Shown here piece by piece: positions 28,777 to 35,553 of a stretch of DNA of 64,000 nucleotides. A program made the position numbers and the translations under genes. The stretch lies in contig NZ_AWSA01000003.1 of assembly GCF_000576595.1 (NCBI RefSeq), positions 62,001-126,000 of the forward strand, read 5' to 3'. This stretch comes from Intrasporangium oryzae NRRL B-24470. Lineage in GTDB: Bacteria; Actinomycetota; Actinomycetes; Actinomycetales; Dermatophilaceae. Within the stretch, counting starts at the first letter, position 1, and each line of letters begins with the position of its first letter. Under the pieces are notes generated by a model that saw only the letters and a list, made by a program, of their open reading frames with translations, searched no databases and was not told the origin of the DNA.

Positions 28777-29130
28777 TCATGCCTGGACGAGGCCGATGAC
28801 GTTGCCGTCGGGGTCCGCGAGGACCGCGGTCAGCTTGCCGCCGCCGACGTCGGTCGGCTGCTGGCGGACCGTGGCGCCCGCCTCGACGAGCCCGGCGACG
28901 TGGGCCGGGACGTCGTCGACGTGCCAGTACGGCACCGGGCCGGTCAGGCCCTTGGCGTGACCGTTGGGGTCGAGGGCGATCTCCTGGCCGCCGACGTTCC
29001 AGCCGACGTAGTACGGCTGGTCGGTGTGCGGCTCGGCGGCGAGCAACCGGGTGAAGATGGTCTTCGCGGCGGCGAGGTCGGTGACGGGGTAGACGACCGT
29101 GTTGACGGTGGTCGCGGTCAGGCTGGACAT
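28777..29130 (-). CDS. VOC-superfamily protein linked to an ECF41-like sigma factor
   Basis: A 117-residue protein. TTVNTVVYPVTDLAAAKTIFTRLLAAEPHTDQPYYVGWNVGGQEIALD forms the first module, and LVEAGATVRQQPTDVGGGKLTAVLADPDGNVIGLVQA the second. GAGGAG lies before the ATG at 29130. A TGTCACA-N16-CGTC promoter on the minus strand points straight at it, so it is probably activated by the divergent sigma factor. ECF41 partners are usually carboxymuconolactone decarboxylase-like proteins, oxidoreductases or epimerases, so a VOC partner is less usual. Substrate unknown. Confidence 0.88.
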   Translation of the reverse strand: MSSLTATTVNTVVYPVTDLAAAKTIFTRLLAAEPHTDQPYYVGWNVGGQEIALDPNGHAKGLTGPVPYWHVDDVPAHVAGLVEAGATVRQQPTDVGGGKLTAVLADPDGNVIGLVQA

Positions 29131-29169
29131 GGTGTTCTCCTCGGGTCAGCGCGGCGGCGGTCCCGCCGC

Positions 29170-29196
29170 TGTCACATCGAGCCGGTGGGGCTCGTC
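29170..29196 (+). promoter_or_regulatory. ECF41-type promoter facing the sigma gene
   Basis: TGTCACA (29170-29176), exactly 16 bases, CGTC (29193-29196). This equals the published ECF41 consensus TGTCACA-n16-CGTC. Transcription would begin near 29203, 30 bases before the sigma GTG. Confidence 0.8.
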
Positions 29197-29204
29197 AGGC
29201 CTAT

Positions 29205-29231
29205 GACGGATCCCGAGCGGAGGATGTGACA
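29205..29231 (-). promoter_or_regulatory. ECF41-type promoter facing the VOC gene
   Basis: On the minus strand TGTCACA (29231-29225), exactly 16 bases, CGTC (29208-29205). The -35 ends one base before the sigma start codon. The two promoters are mirror images whose start points nearly coincide. Confidence 0.8.
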
Positions 29232-29232
29232 C

Positions 29233-30198
29233 GTGGACGACAAGACTCCCCACAGCGAGCCGGACCCAGGGCCCCTCGACGACGGTGAGTGGCTGGCCCA
29301 GGCCTTCGAGAGCCACCGCGGGCACCTGAGGGCGGTGGCCCACCGGATGCTCGGTTCGGCCACCGATGCCGACGATGCCGTCCAGGAGGCCTGGCTGCGG
29401 CTGAGCCGGTCGGACCCGAGCGAGGTCGTCAACCTCGGTGGCTGGCTCACGACGGTCGTCGCCAGGGTCAGCCTCGACATGCTGCGGTCGCGCGCGTCCC
29501 GTCGCGAGGACCCCTGGGACGCGGAGCTCGCGGCACTCTCGGGCGACGACCGGAGACCTGGCGGGACGACCGTCGCCGACCCGGCCGCGGAGGCGGAGCT
29601 CGCCGACTCGGTCGGGGTGGCTCTCCTCGTCGTGCTCGACACCCTCGCACCCGCGGAGCGCCTCGCGTTCGTCCTGCACGACCTCTTCGGGGTCCCCTTC
29701 GAGGAGATCGCGCCGATCGTCGACCGGTCCCCCGCCGCCGCGAGGCAGCTCGCGAGCCGGGCCCGGCGCCGCGTCCGCGCCTCCGACGGCGACGGGGCCG
29801 CGCGCACGGAGACCAGCGAGGCGGAGGTCGGTTCCGACGCACCCGCGTCGCGCGAGGTCGTCGCGGCCTTCCTCGCGGCCTCGCGCGGCGGCGACCTCGG
29901 CCGGCTGCTCGAGCTGCTCGCTCCCGACGTCGTCGTGCGCGCGGACGCGGCCGCCGTCGCCATGGGCTCGGTGCCGCTCACGGAGGGTGCCGAGGCGGTC
30001 GCCCAGACGTTCGTGGGGCGTGCGCGCGGGGCGCGGCTCGCCCTCCTCGACGGCTCCCCGGGGGCGCTCTGGTCGGTCGGCGGGACCCCCAAGGTCGCCT
30101 TCGCCTTCACCGTCGACCATGGCCTCATCGTGGCCGTCGACCTGCTGGCCGACCCGGACCGCCTCGCGGCGCTCGAGGTGGCCTACCTGCGCGACTGA
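29233..30198 (+). CDS. ECF41/SigJ-like sigma factor with SnoaL-type C-terminal domain
   Basis: A 321-residue factor. Region 2: HRGHLRAVAHRMLGSATDADDAVQEAWLRLSR and LGGWLTTVVARVSLDMLRSRASR. Region 4: TLAPAERLAFVLHDLFGVPFEEIAPIVDRSPAAARQLASRARRRVR. The last ~115 residues (from SREVVAAFLAASRGGDL) are an NTF2/SnoaL-like domain that replaces an anti-sigma factor in ECF41. The C-terminal ADPDRL resembles the group's NPDKL motif, while the DGGGR-like motif is not clear. The GTG at 29233 follows CGGAGGA. Two consensus promoters lie immediately upstream. Confidence 0.9.
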   Translation: MDDKTPHSEPDPGPLDDGEWLAQAFESHRGHLRAVAHRMLGSATDADDAVQEAWLRLSRSDPSEVVNLGGWLTTVVARVSLDMLRSRASRREDPWDAELAALSGDDRRPGGTTVADPAAEAELADSVGVALLVVLDTLAPAERLAFVLHDLFGVPFEEIAPIVDRSPAAARQLASRARRRVRASDGDGAARTETSEAEVGSDAPASREVVAAFLAASRGGDLGRLLELLAPDVVVRADAAAVAMGSVPLTEGAEAVAQTFVGRARGARLALLDGSPGALWSVGGTPKVAFAFTVDHGLIVAVDLLADPDRLAALEVAYLRD

Positions 30199-30240
30199 GC
30201 CCAGCGGCATACGGGCCGTGATGCCGTATGCCGCTGGGCT
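30198..30240. terminator. GGCATAC-type hairpin, 17-bp stem
   Basis: AGCCCAGCGGCATACGG (30198-30214), a 9-base loop and its exact complement (30224-30240). The left arm starts on the last base of the sigma gene's TGA, and the right arm stops 10 bases before the convergent small gene. It contains two heptamer copies. Confidence 0.7.
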
Positions 30241-30250
30241 CGGTGGGCGG

Positions 30251-30400
30251 TCAGCGCCCGGTCCGCGCGTCGGTGACGACGGCGGTCGGGGCGGCCCCGT
30301 GGGTGGGGGCGTCGGCGCGTTCGAGCTGCGCTGCGGTCGAGACGACGAGGCCGCCGAGGAGGAAGCCGGCGATCGCCGCTGCGAGGGTCTTGGTGTCCAT
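30251..30400 (-). CDS. 49-residue single-pass membrane protein
   Basis: A short gene read directly from the minus strand. It starts MDTKTLAAAIAGFLLGGLVVSTAAQ, giving one hydrophobic helix at about 5-24, then a polar tail ending TDARTGR. It begins 1 base after the stop of the DUF4396 gene (ATG at 30400, stop at 30402), with GAAGGG at suitable spacing, so it is very probably the second gene of that operon. No family is recognised. It could be a small subunit or stabiliser of the DUF4396 membrane protein; that is inference from the arrangement. Confidence 0.65.
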   Translation of the reverse strand: MDTKTLAAAIAGFLLGGLVVSTAAQLERADAPTHGAAPTAVVTDARTGR

Positions 30401-30401
30401 G

Positions 30402-30932
30402 TCAGTGCCCTTCAGTCGTGCCGGCCGCGTGCGCGTGCCGGCTGTGGTCGTGCTCGCCGTGGTGGTGACCGGCGTGACCGGCGTGGTCGCCGTGACCGGC
30501 GTGGAACGCGTGCGTCAGCGCATGCCCCTTGCCACGGGCGAGGAGGTAGGCGTTGACCGGGTACGCGGCAAGGAAGGCGATGCCCAGCGCGAGCGTCATC
30601 GCGATCCAGAAGAGGGGCTCGGTGAGTCCCGCGTCCATGGCTCCCGGGACGGCGGCGACGACGGCGTTGTCGACGATCTCCATCGTGAGGATCGAGAGGG
30701 TGTCCGCGGCGAGGACGAGCGTCAGCGCCCGGCGGACCGAGAGGCCGCCGCGCACGAGCGGGAGGCTCGAGAGCGCGTAGCCGAAGACGAAGGCGAGGCC
30801 GATGGCGAGGGCCATCGTCCGCATCGCGCTCCAGCCGAGGGCGGTGCCGATCATGAGGCCGGCGATCTCGCCGATGGCACAGCCGGTGAGGCAGTGCAGG
30901 GTGGCGCTGGCGGCCATGCGGTTGAGTCTCAT
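30402..30932 (-). CDS. DUF4396 membrane protein with His-rich C-terminus
   Basis: A 176-residue protein with about four membrane segments (HCLTGCAIGEIAGLMIGTALGW, ALAIGLAFVFGYALSSLPLV and others), matching DUF4396. The C-terminal ~35 residues carry over ten histidines in an HAGHGDHAGHAGHHHGEHDHS run, a likely metal-binding tail. AAGGAG lies 7 bases before the ATG at 30932. Upstream is a TACCCC-TGG-GGGGTA palindrome like that of the CsoR-type gene at 12151. Metal (copper?) or sulfur-stress induction is therefore plausible. The transported or bound ion is not known. Confidence 0.82.
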   Translation of the reverse strand: MRLNRMAASATLHCLTGCAIGEIAGLMIGTALGWSAMRTMALAIGLAFVFGYALSSLPLVRGGLSVRRALTLVLAADTLSILTMEIVDNAVVAAVPGAMDAGLTEPLFWIAMTLALGIAFLAAYPVNAYLLARGKGHALTHAFHAGHGDHAGHAGHHHGEHDHSRHAHAAGTTEGH

Positions 30933-30960
30933 CTCCGTGCTCCTTGGGTCTGGGCGGGTC

Positions 30961-30990
30961 GAGTGCGGTCGAGTGCGGTCGAGTGCGGTT
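30961..30990. repeat. Triple 10-bp tandem repeat in a leader region
   Basis: GAGTGCGGTC is repeated three times head to tail (the last copy ends TT). It lies between the CsoR-type operator and the DUF4396 start, so would be in the 5' leader. Confidence 0.7.
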
Positions 30991-31026
30991 CGGGTGCCGG
31001 TCGGGTTGCAGCGGACCGACGACCTG

Positions 31027-31045
31027 TAAATACCCCTGGGGGGTA
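31027..31045 (-). promoter_or_regulatory. CsoR-type operator and -10 of the DUF4396 operon
   Basis: TACCCCTGGGGGGTA (31031-31045) is a 6-base inverted repeat around three bases. On the minus strand TATTTA (31032-31027) is a -10 candidate at its edge. The same G-tract palindrome type overlaps the repressor gene's own -10 at 12439-12461. Confidence 0.65.
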
Positions 31046-31117
31046 CTTCTATTCCCGACCGTCCCTTGTTCTGCCCGACGGTGCCGAGCGACGGACCCCT
31101 GCGGTTAGGCTCGAGAC

Positions 31118-32188
31118 GTGGCAGACGGGGTGCGTGCAGCGGTGGTGCTCGGCTCGGGAGGCGCACGGGGCTACGCCCATGTGGGTGCCCTTCAGGTGCT
31201 CCGCGAGCGCGGGATCGAGGTCGTCGCCATCGCGGGAACGTCGATGGGGGCCCTCGTCGGCGGGGTCGCGGCTGCGGGCAAGCTCGACGCCTACACCGAG
31301 TGGGCTCTCAGCCTGACGCAGCGCGAGGTCTGGCGCCTCCTCGACGTGAGCCTGACGAAGGTCGGCGGCGTCAGCCGTGCCGACCGGGTCATCGCCAAGG
31401 TCGGCGAGATCCTCGACGGCGCGACGATCGAGAGCCTGCCCATCCCCTACACGGCCGTCGCGACCGACCTCAACGCGCGCCGCGAGGTCTGGTTCCAGCA
31501 CGGGCCGGTGGAGCACGCCATCCGAGCCTCGATCGCGATCCCCGGCGTCATCACACCGATCACGATCAACGGCCGCACCCTCGTCGACGGTGGCCTGATC
31601 AACCCCGTCCCCATCGAGCCGACGGCGGCCGTCACAGCCGACGTCACGATCGCCATCTCCCTCTCCGGCATGCGCTCGTCGTCCGGCACGGCGACCCCCG
31701 TCAAGGAGACCTCCGAGCCGCGCCCCCGGGAGGAGTGGGCGCTGCGGTTGCGCCGCGGCACGGCGGAGGTCCTCGAGTCCGAGCGACTCCGGGCCATCAC
31801 GAGCCGTCTCAGCGTCCACCGCCGCGACCACGAGGTGACCTCGGCGCTCGCCGACGACCTCGCGAGCGCCTCCGGGCTGGTGTCCGGCGAGAGGGCGCCG
31901 ATTGCGGCCCCCGGCACCACCGACTCCCCCGTCGACGCGTCCGGTCTCGCCCAGCCCGAGCTGCTCGTCTCCACGCACAGCGAGATCAGCGTCCTCGAGC
32001 TGCTCAACATGAGCTTCGAGACGATGTCGGCGCTCATCTCCCGCTACCGCATGGCGAGCAACCCGCCCGACATCCTCGTCACGGTGCCGTCCAACGCGGT
32101 GCGCACGCTCGACTTCCACCGGGCCGCCGAGATGATCGAGCTCGGCCGACAGCTGACGACCGAGACCCTCGACCAGGCCGGGTACTGA
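31118..32188 (+). CDS. Patatin-like phospholipase
   Basis: A 356-residue lipid acyl hydrolase. The glycine-rich oxyanion motif is VVLGSGGARGYAHVGALQVL (about 9-28). The nucleophile serine is in AIAGTSMGALVGG (about 42-46 region), and the catalytic Asp in NGRTLVDGGLINPVP. This Ser-Asp dyad cleaves phospholipid acyl esters. No signal peptide is present. The GTG at 31118 starts a family-like N-terminus. It is divergent from the DUF4396 operon, with the CsoR-type operator 73 bases upstream, so shared control is possible. Confidence 0.9.
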   Translation: MADGVRAAVVLGSGGARGYAHVGALQVLRERGIEVVAIAGTSMGALVGGVAAAGKLDAYTEWALSLTQREVWRLLDVSLTKVGGVSRADRVIAKVGEILDGATIESLPIPYTAVATDLNARREVWFQHGPVEHAIRASIAIPGVITPITINGRTLVDGGLINPVPIEPTAAVTADVTIAISLSGMRSSSGTATPVKETSEPRPREEWALRLRRGTAEVLESERLRAITSRLSVHRRDHEVTSALADDLASASGLVSGERAPIAAPGTTDSPVDASGLAQPELLVSTHSEISVLELLNMSFETMSALISRYRMASNPPDILVTVPSNAVRTLDFHRAAEMIELGRQLTTETLDQAGY

Positions 32189-32255
32189 CCCGGGCGGAGG
32201 GCCTTACATCGATGCGGCTTGACCTCGAGGAGGCTTGAGGTCGGAGGATGGCGAG

Positions 32256-33071
32256 GTGGACCAGACGACATCGACCGGCCTCTCTCGGGCTCTGACCCCT
32301 GCAGAGTCGGCGGCCTACCTCGCCCGGATCGGGACGCTCGCCATCGAGGCGCCGACGCTCGGCGCGCTGGCCTCCCTGCACCGGGCGCACCTGCTCGCCG
32401 TCCCGTTCGAGAACCTCGACATCGCGCGCGGACGCCCGATCCGCCTCGACACGACGAGCCTCCTGCGCAAGGTCGTCACCGACCGTCGCGGGGGCTACTG
32501 CTACGAGCTCAACGGCCTCTTCGCCGCGCTGCTGCGCAGCCTCGGGTATGCCGTGTCACTCGCCTCCGCCCGCGTCGCCGGCTCCGACGGTCGGCTGAGT
32601 CCGGAGTACGACCACCTCGCTCTCATCGTCGGCTCCCCCCTGCTCGACGAGCGACAGCTCGTCGACGTGGGATTCGGTGACGCCTTCCTCGAGCCGCTGC
32701 CGATGGTCGACGGGTTCTCGCGGGTCGAGGGCGCCAAGAGGGTCGGCCTCGTCACCCGCGACGCAGGCGAGGAGGTCGGCGAGTGGACCTACCGCGAGGA
32801 CGCCGGCGACGGCTGGCACCCGACCTACGTGTTCACGACGACACCCCACGTCCTCGAGGACTTCGCCGCGAGGAACGAGTGGCAGCAGACGTCACCCGAG
32901 AGCCACTTCACCCAGAAGCGCGTCGCCTCGGTCGCCACCCCGACCGGGCGCGTCACGCTGAGCGGGGAGCGGCTCATCACGACCACGGCATCGGGACGGA
33001 CCGAGCGAGAGCTCGACCCGTCGGAGGTCGCCGCCGCCCTCGACGAGCACTTCGGGATCGTCCTGCGCTGA
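32256..33071 (+). CDS. nat: Arylamine N-acetyltransferase
   Basis: A 271-residue enzyme that transfers acetyl (or propionyl) groups from CoA to arylamines and hydrazines. The catalytic triad is in place: Cys in RRGGYCYELNGLFAALL, His in DHLALIVGSP and Asp in LVDVGFGDAFLEPLP. HRAHLLAVPFENLDIARG is the family's N-terminal signature. The GTG at 32256 was chosen because CGGAGGA lies 7 bases upstream; a TTG 21 bases earlier would also be in frame. Convergent with the phosphatase gene, with only 6 bases between stops. Confidence 0.92.
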   Translation: MDQTTSTGLSRALTPAESAAYLARIGTLAIEAPTLGALASLHRAHLLAVPFENLDIARGRPIRLDTTSLLRKVVTDRRGGYCYELNGLFAALLRSLGYAVSLASARVAGSDGRLSPEYDHLALIVGSPLLDERQLVDVGFGDAFLEPLPMVDGFSRVEGAKRVGLVTRDAGEEVGEWTYREDAGDGWHPTYVFTTTPHVLEDFAARNEWQQTSPESHFTQKRVASVATPTGRVTLSGERLITTTASGRTERELDPSEVAAALDEHFGIVLR

Positions 33072-33077
33072 CGCGCG

Positions 33078-33869
33078 TCAGCGCAGGTGGGCGCTCGAGG
33101 CGAGTGAGCGGCATACGACGTCGTATGCCGCCGGGCTGGCCGCGGCGAGCAGGCCGCGGGGCGCCGTGTCGCGGGGACGGTAGGGCTGCCCGTCGAGGGT
33201 GCCGACGAGTCCGCCCGCCTCGGAGAGGATGAGGGAGCCGGGGACGTGGTCCCACGGGGCGGCACCTCGGTAGAGGATGTAGTCCGCCTCGCCCTCGACG
33301 ATCTTCGGGTAGTCGATCCCGCACGAGACCCAGGTCAGCGCCATGGGCTCAAGGCCGGCGAGCGACTGCCCGATCCAGGAGCGCCGCGAGGTGCGCCCGC
33401 GCAGTGCGGCGACGTCGCCGGGGGCCTGCCGGGTGACGCGCTCGCCGTTGCGGAAGGCGCCTGCGCCCCGCTCGGCGACCCAGGCGGCCTCGTGCTGCGG
33501 CTGCCAGATCCAGGCGCGCACGGCCTCGCCGCCGCGGGTCTCGCTCATCATGACGGCGTGGTCGGCCGAACCGTGGACGAAGTTCTTCGTGCCGTCGACC
33601 GGGTCGACGGTGAAGGCGTGCTCGGCGGCGGCGTAGCGGGCCATGAGGCTCGGGTCCGCGGAATGGGCCTCCTCGCCGAGGACGACCGCGTCGGGATAGG
33701 CCGCGGTGAGTGCCCTCGTGATGAGCACCTCGGCCTCGTGGTCGGCCACGGTGACAAGGTCGCCCGGGTTCTTCTCGTGGATCTCGCCGTCGGCGAGAGC
33801 CCGGAACCGGGGGGTGATGACCTCTGCGGCGACGTCCTTGAGCAGGGTGAGGACCTCTTCGGTGTGCAC
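33078..33869 (-). CDS. Inositol-monophosphatase-family phosphatase
   Basis: A 263-residue, intact member of the FIG superfamily. Metal ligands: LGEEAHS (about 67-73), then TVDPVDGTKNFVHGSADHAV, and PWDHVPGSLILSEAGG near the C-terminus. Substrates in this family include inositol phosphates, histidinol phosphate and PAP. The GTG at 33869 is the start. The C-terminal codons for SPAAYDVVCRS run through a palindrome of the GGCATAC family, so the same DNA ends the protein and probably terminates both convergent genes. A decayed paralogue lies at 8144-8610. Confidence 0.9.
   Translation of the reverse strand: MHTEEVLTLLKDVAAEVITPRFRALADGEIHEKNPGDLVTVADHEAEVLITRALTAAYPDAVVLGEEAHSADPSLMARYAAAEHAFTVDPVDGTKNFVHGSADHAVMMSETRGGEAVRAWIWQPQHEAAWVAERGAGAFRNGERVTRQAPGDVAALRGRTSRRSWIGQSLAGLEPMALTWVSCGIDYPKIVEGEADYILYRGAAPWDHVPGSLILSEAGGLVGTLDGQPYRPRDTAPRGLLAAASPAAYDVVCRSLASSAHLR
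33109..33130. repeat. GGCATAC palindrome inside the 3' end of a gene
   Basis: CGGCATACGAC and GTCGTATGCCG form a perfect 22-base palindrome without loop. It is translated in the inositol-phosphatase-family gene (Ala-Ala-Tyr-Asp-Val-Val-Cys-Arg) and lies 38 bases beyond the nat stop. Confidence 0.7.
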
Positions 33870-34111
33870 CCGCCCAACGTAGCCGGTCGCCGGGTCCGCC
33901 CCGAACCTGCCAGAACGCTGGGAGCCCGCTCCACGACAGCCGTGCATGGCCTGCATCACGGCTGAACGACCCCTGAATAGCACTGTGTCGCAACGAAATT
34001 GGTTAGGACGCACCAATCCGGGTAAACCCCCCGCGAACGGTCCACACGGCTACATTCCACCTTGGCAGGGGAAGCCACCACCTCGAGAACCCGGGAAGGG
34101 TTGATCACTCC

Positions 34112-35407
34112 ATGCGTGTACCCAAATACGCAACCGCCTTCGTGATCGCGTCGGCGATGGTTGCGGCGCTCGGCACGACGGCGCACGCCGTCGCGCTGAC
34201 GTCGGAGCCGCAGCTCGTCAACGACGCCGACCTCCAGGCGAAGTCGGTCACCATCGGCGGGGCCACCGTCCTGCCGACGACGAAGACGATCGCCCACTGG
34301 CACGGCCAGACGACTGATCCGAGCAACGGCGTCACCTACGGCTACAACATGGTCGGGGCCGACCCGAGCACGTGCTCCGGCGCCGACTGCGACACGACGA
34401 TCCAGGTCGACATCACGCCGATCAAGGTCGTCGTGGGAGGTCTGACGCTCGACGGCTCCGACGTCCTCGCCGCGACGCTCGACTCGCCGCAGTTCGCGAC
34501 GAACGACTACGGCTCGACGCCCGCTGCGACGCAGTCGAACTCGACGAGGGGCGCGGGCGGCGCGCTCTCCCAGCAGGATGCCGGCCAGCAGCTCCAGCTG
34601 CAGGACGCGACGATGCGGGCGCAGTTCGCGAAGACGGGTTCCAGCACCTACCACCTGCGGCTGCACCCGAACGTGACCGCACCGGTGACGATCACCGTCC
34701 CGTCGAACCAGGGCGGCCTCATCCAGAGCGGCCGCGGCGTCGTCGGCGCGAGCATCGACGTGGGCTGGTGGTCCTCGCAGATCAACAACCTCGAGACGTC
34801 GGCCGACCCGACGCACCTGCCGCTCTACCTGACCGACAACGTCTTCCTCCACACCGGCAAGTCGCTCGGTGACTGCTGCATCATCGGCTACCACGGGACC
34901 AAGGCCGCCGGCGACCGGCTCGGCAACGGCAAGACGCAGGGCAACGCCCCGGTCCAGACCTTCGCCTGGGCGTCGTACGTCCGTCCCGGCTTCTACTCGC
35001 GGGCGAACGGCGGCGTGAACTGGGCGCTGCAGGACATCCACGCCATCAGCCACGAGATCGCCGAGTGGGCGGACGACCCGTTCGTCAACAACACGGTCAA
35101 CCCGTGGCTGACGCCGACCGCGCCGCAGTACGGCTGCACCGGGGTCCTCGAGACCGGTGACCCGGTCGTCGGCATCGGCTTCGCGATGGGCACGAACACC
35201 TTCGCCCAGGGCCCGAACCCCAATGGCACGGTGAGCGCCGACGGCGCCTACCACCCCGAGGACGAGGCGCTCCTGCCCTGGTTCCTCCGCCTTCCGTCGA
35301 ACGCGACGGGCTCCGAGCCGAACCAGACCAGCCCGGGCGGCCGCTACACCCTGATGGGCGACCTCAACCCGTTCCCCGGGTTCCGCGCTCCCGCGACGGG
35401 CTGCTGA
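34112..35407 (+). CDS. Exported protein of unknown function with an HEIAE motif
   Basis: A 431-residue secreted protein. Signal peptide: MRVPKYATAFVIASAMVAALGTTAHA. The mature part is rich in Thr, Gly and Asn and has no membrane anchor. One feature stands out: DIHAISHEIAEWADDPFVNNTVNPW at about 310-334. It recalls the HExxE-then-DP motif of putative zinc proteases, but a full metal site cannot be confirmed. Paired cysteines (CSGADC, DCC, YGC, TGC at the end) suggest disulfides. It has a roughly 240-base, comparatively AT-rich upstream region and a strong hairpin after the stop. Confidence 0.75.
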   Translation: MRVPKYATAFVIASAMVAALGTTAHAVALTSEPQLVNDADLQAKSVTIGGATVLPTTKTIAHWHGQTTDPSNGVTYGYNMVGADPSTCSGADCDTTIQVDITPIKVVVGGLTLDGSDVLAATLDSPQFATNDYGSTPAATQSNSTRGAGGALSQQDAGQQLQLQDATMRAQFAKTGSSTYHLRLHPNVTAPVTITVPSNQGGLIQSGRGVVGASIDVGWWSSQINNLETSADPTHLPLYLTDNVFLHTGKSLGDCCIIGYHGTKAAGDRLGNGKTQGNAPVQTFAWASYVRPGFYSRANGGVNWALQDIHAISHEIAEWADDPFVNNTVNPWLTPTAPQYGCTGVLETGDPVVGIGFAMGTNTFAQGPNPNGTVSADGAYHPEDEALLPWFLRLPSNATGSEPNQTSPGGRYTLMGDLNPFPGFRAPATGC

Positions 35408-35436
35408 CCGAGCCCGCTCGACCACCCGAGAAGTGA

Positions 35437-35473
35437 GGCGTATGCCGCCGGGCCCGGCCCGGCGGCATACGCC
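35437..35473. terminator. GTATGCC/GGCATAC hairpin, 16-bp stem
   Basis: GGCGTATGCCGCCGGG (35437-35452), a 5-base loop and its exact complement (35458-35473). It is 30 bases after the exported-protein stop and faces a convergent regulator gene. Confidence 0.7.
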
Positions 35474-35553
35474 TTCTCGCGTCCGGGAGCGGGGCGGACC
35501 GGCTCCCCCGGCCCCCTGACTCACGCGACTCCGACCCACCCGACTCCGACGGT

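Noticed and set aside
33870-34111. Possible riboswitch (for example cyclic-di-AMP type) before the exported-protein gene
   Set aside because: The leader is long and relatively AT-rich, with GGGGAAGCC-like pieces, but I could not build the conserved core of any known class. A covariance-model scan would decide.
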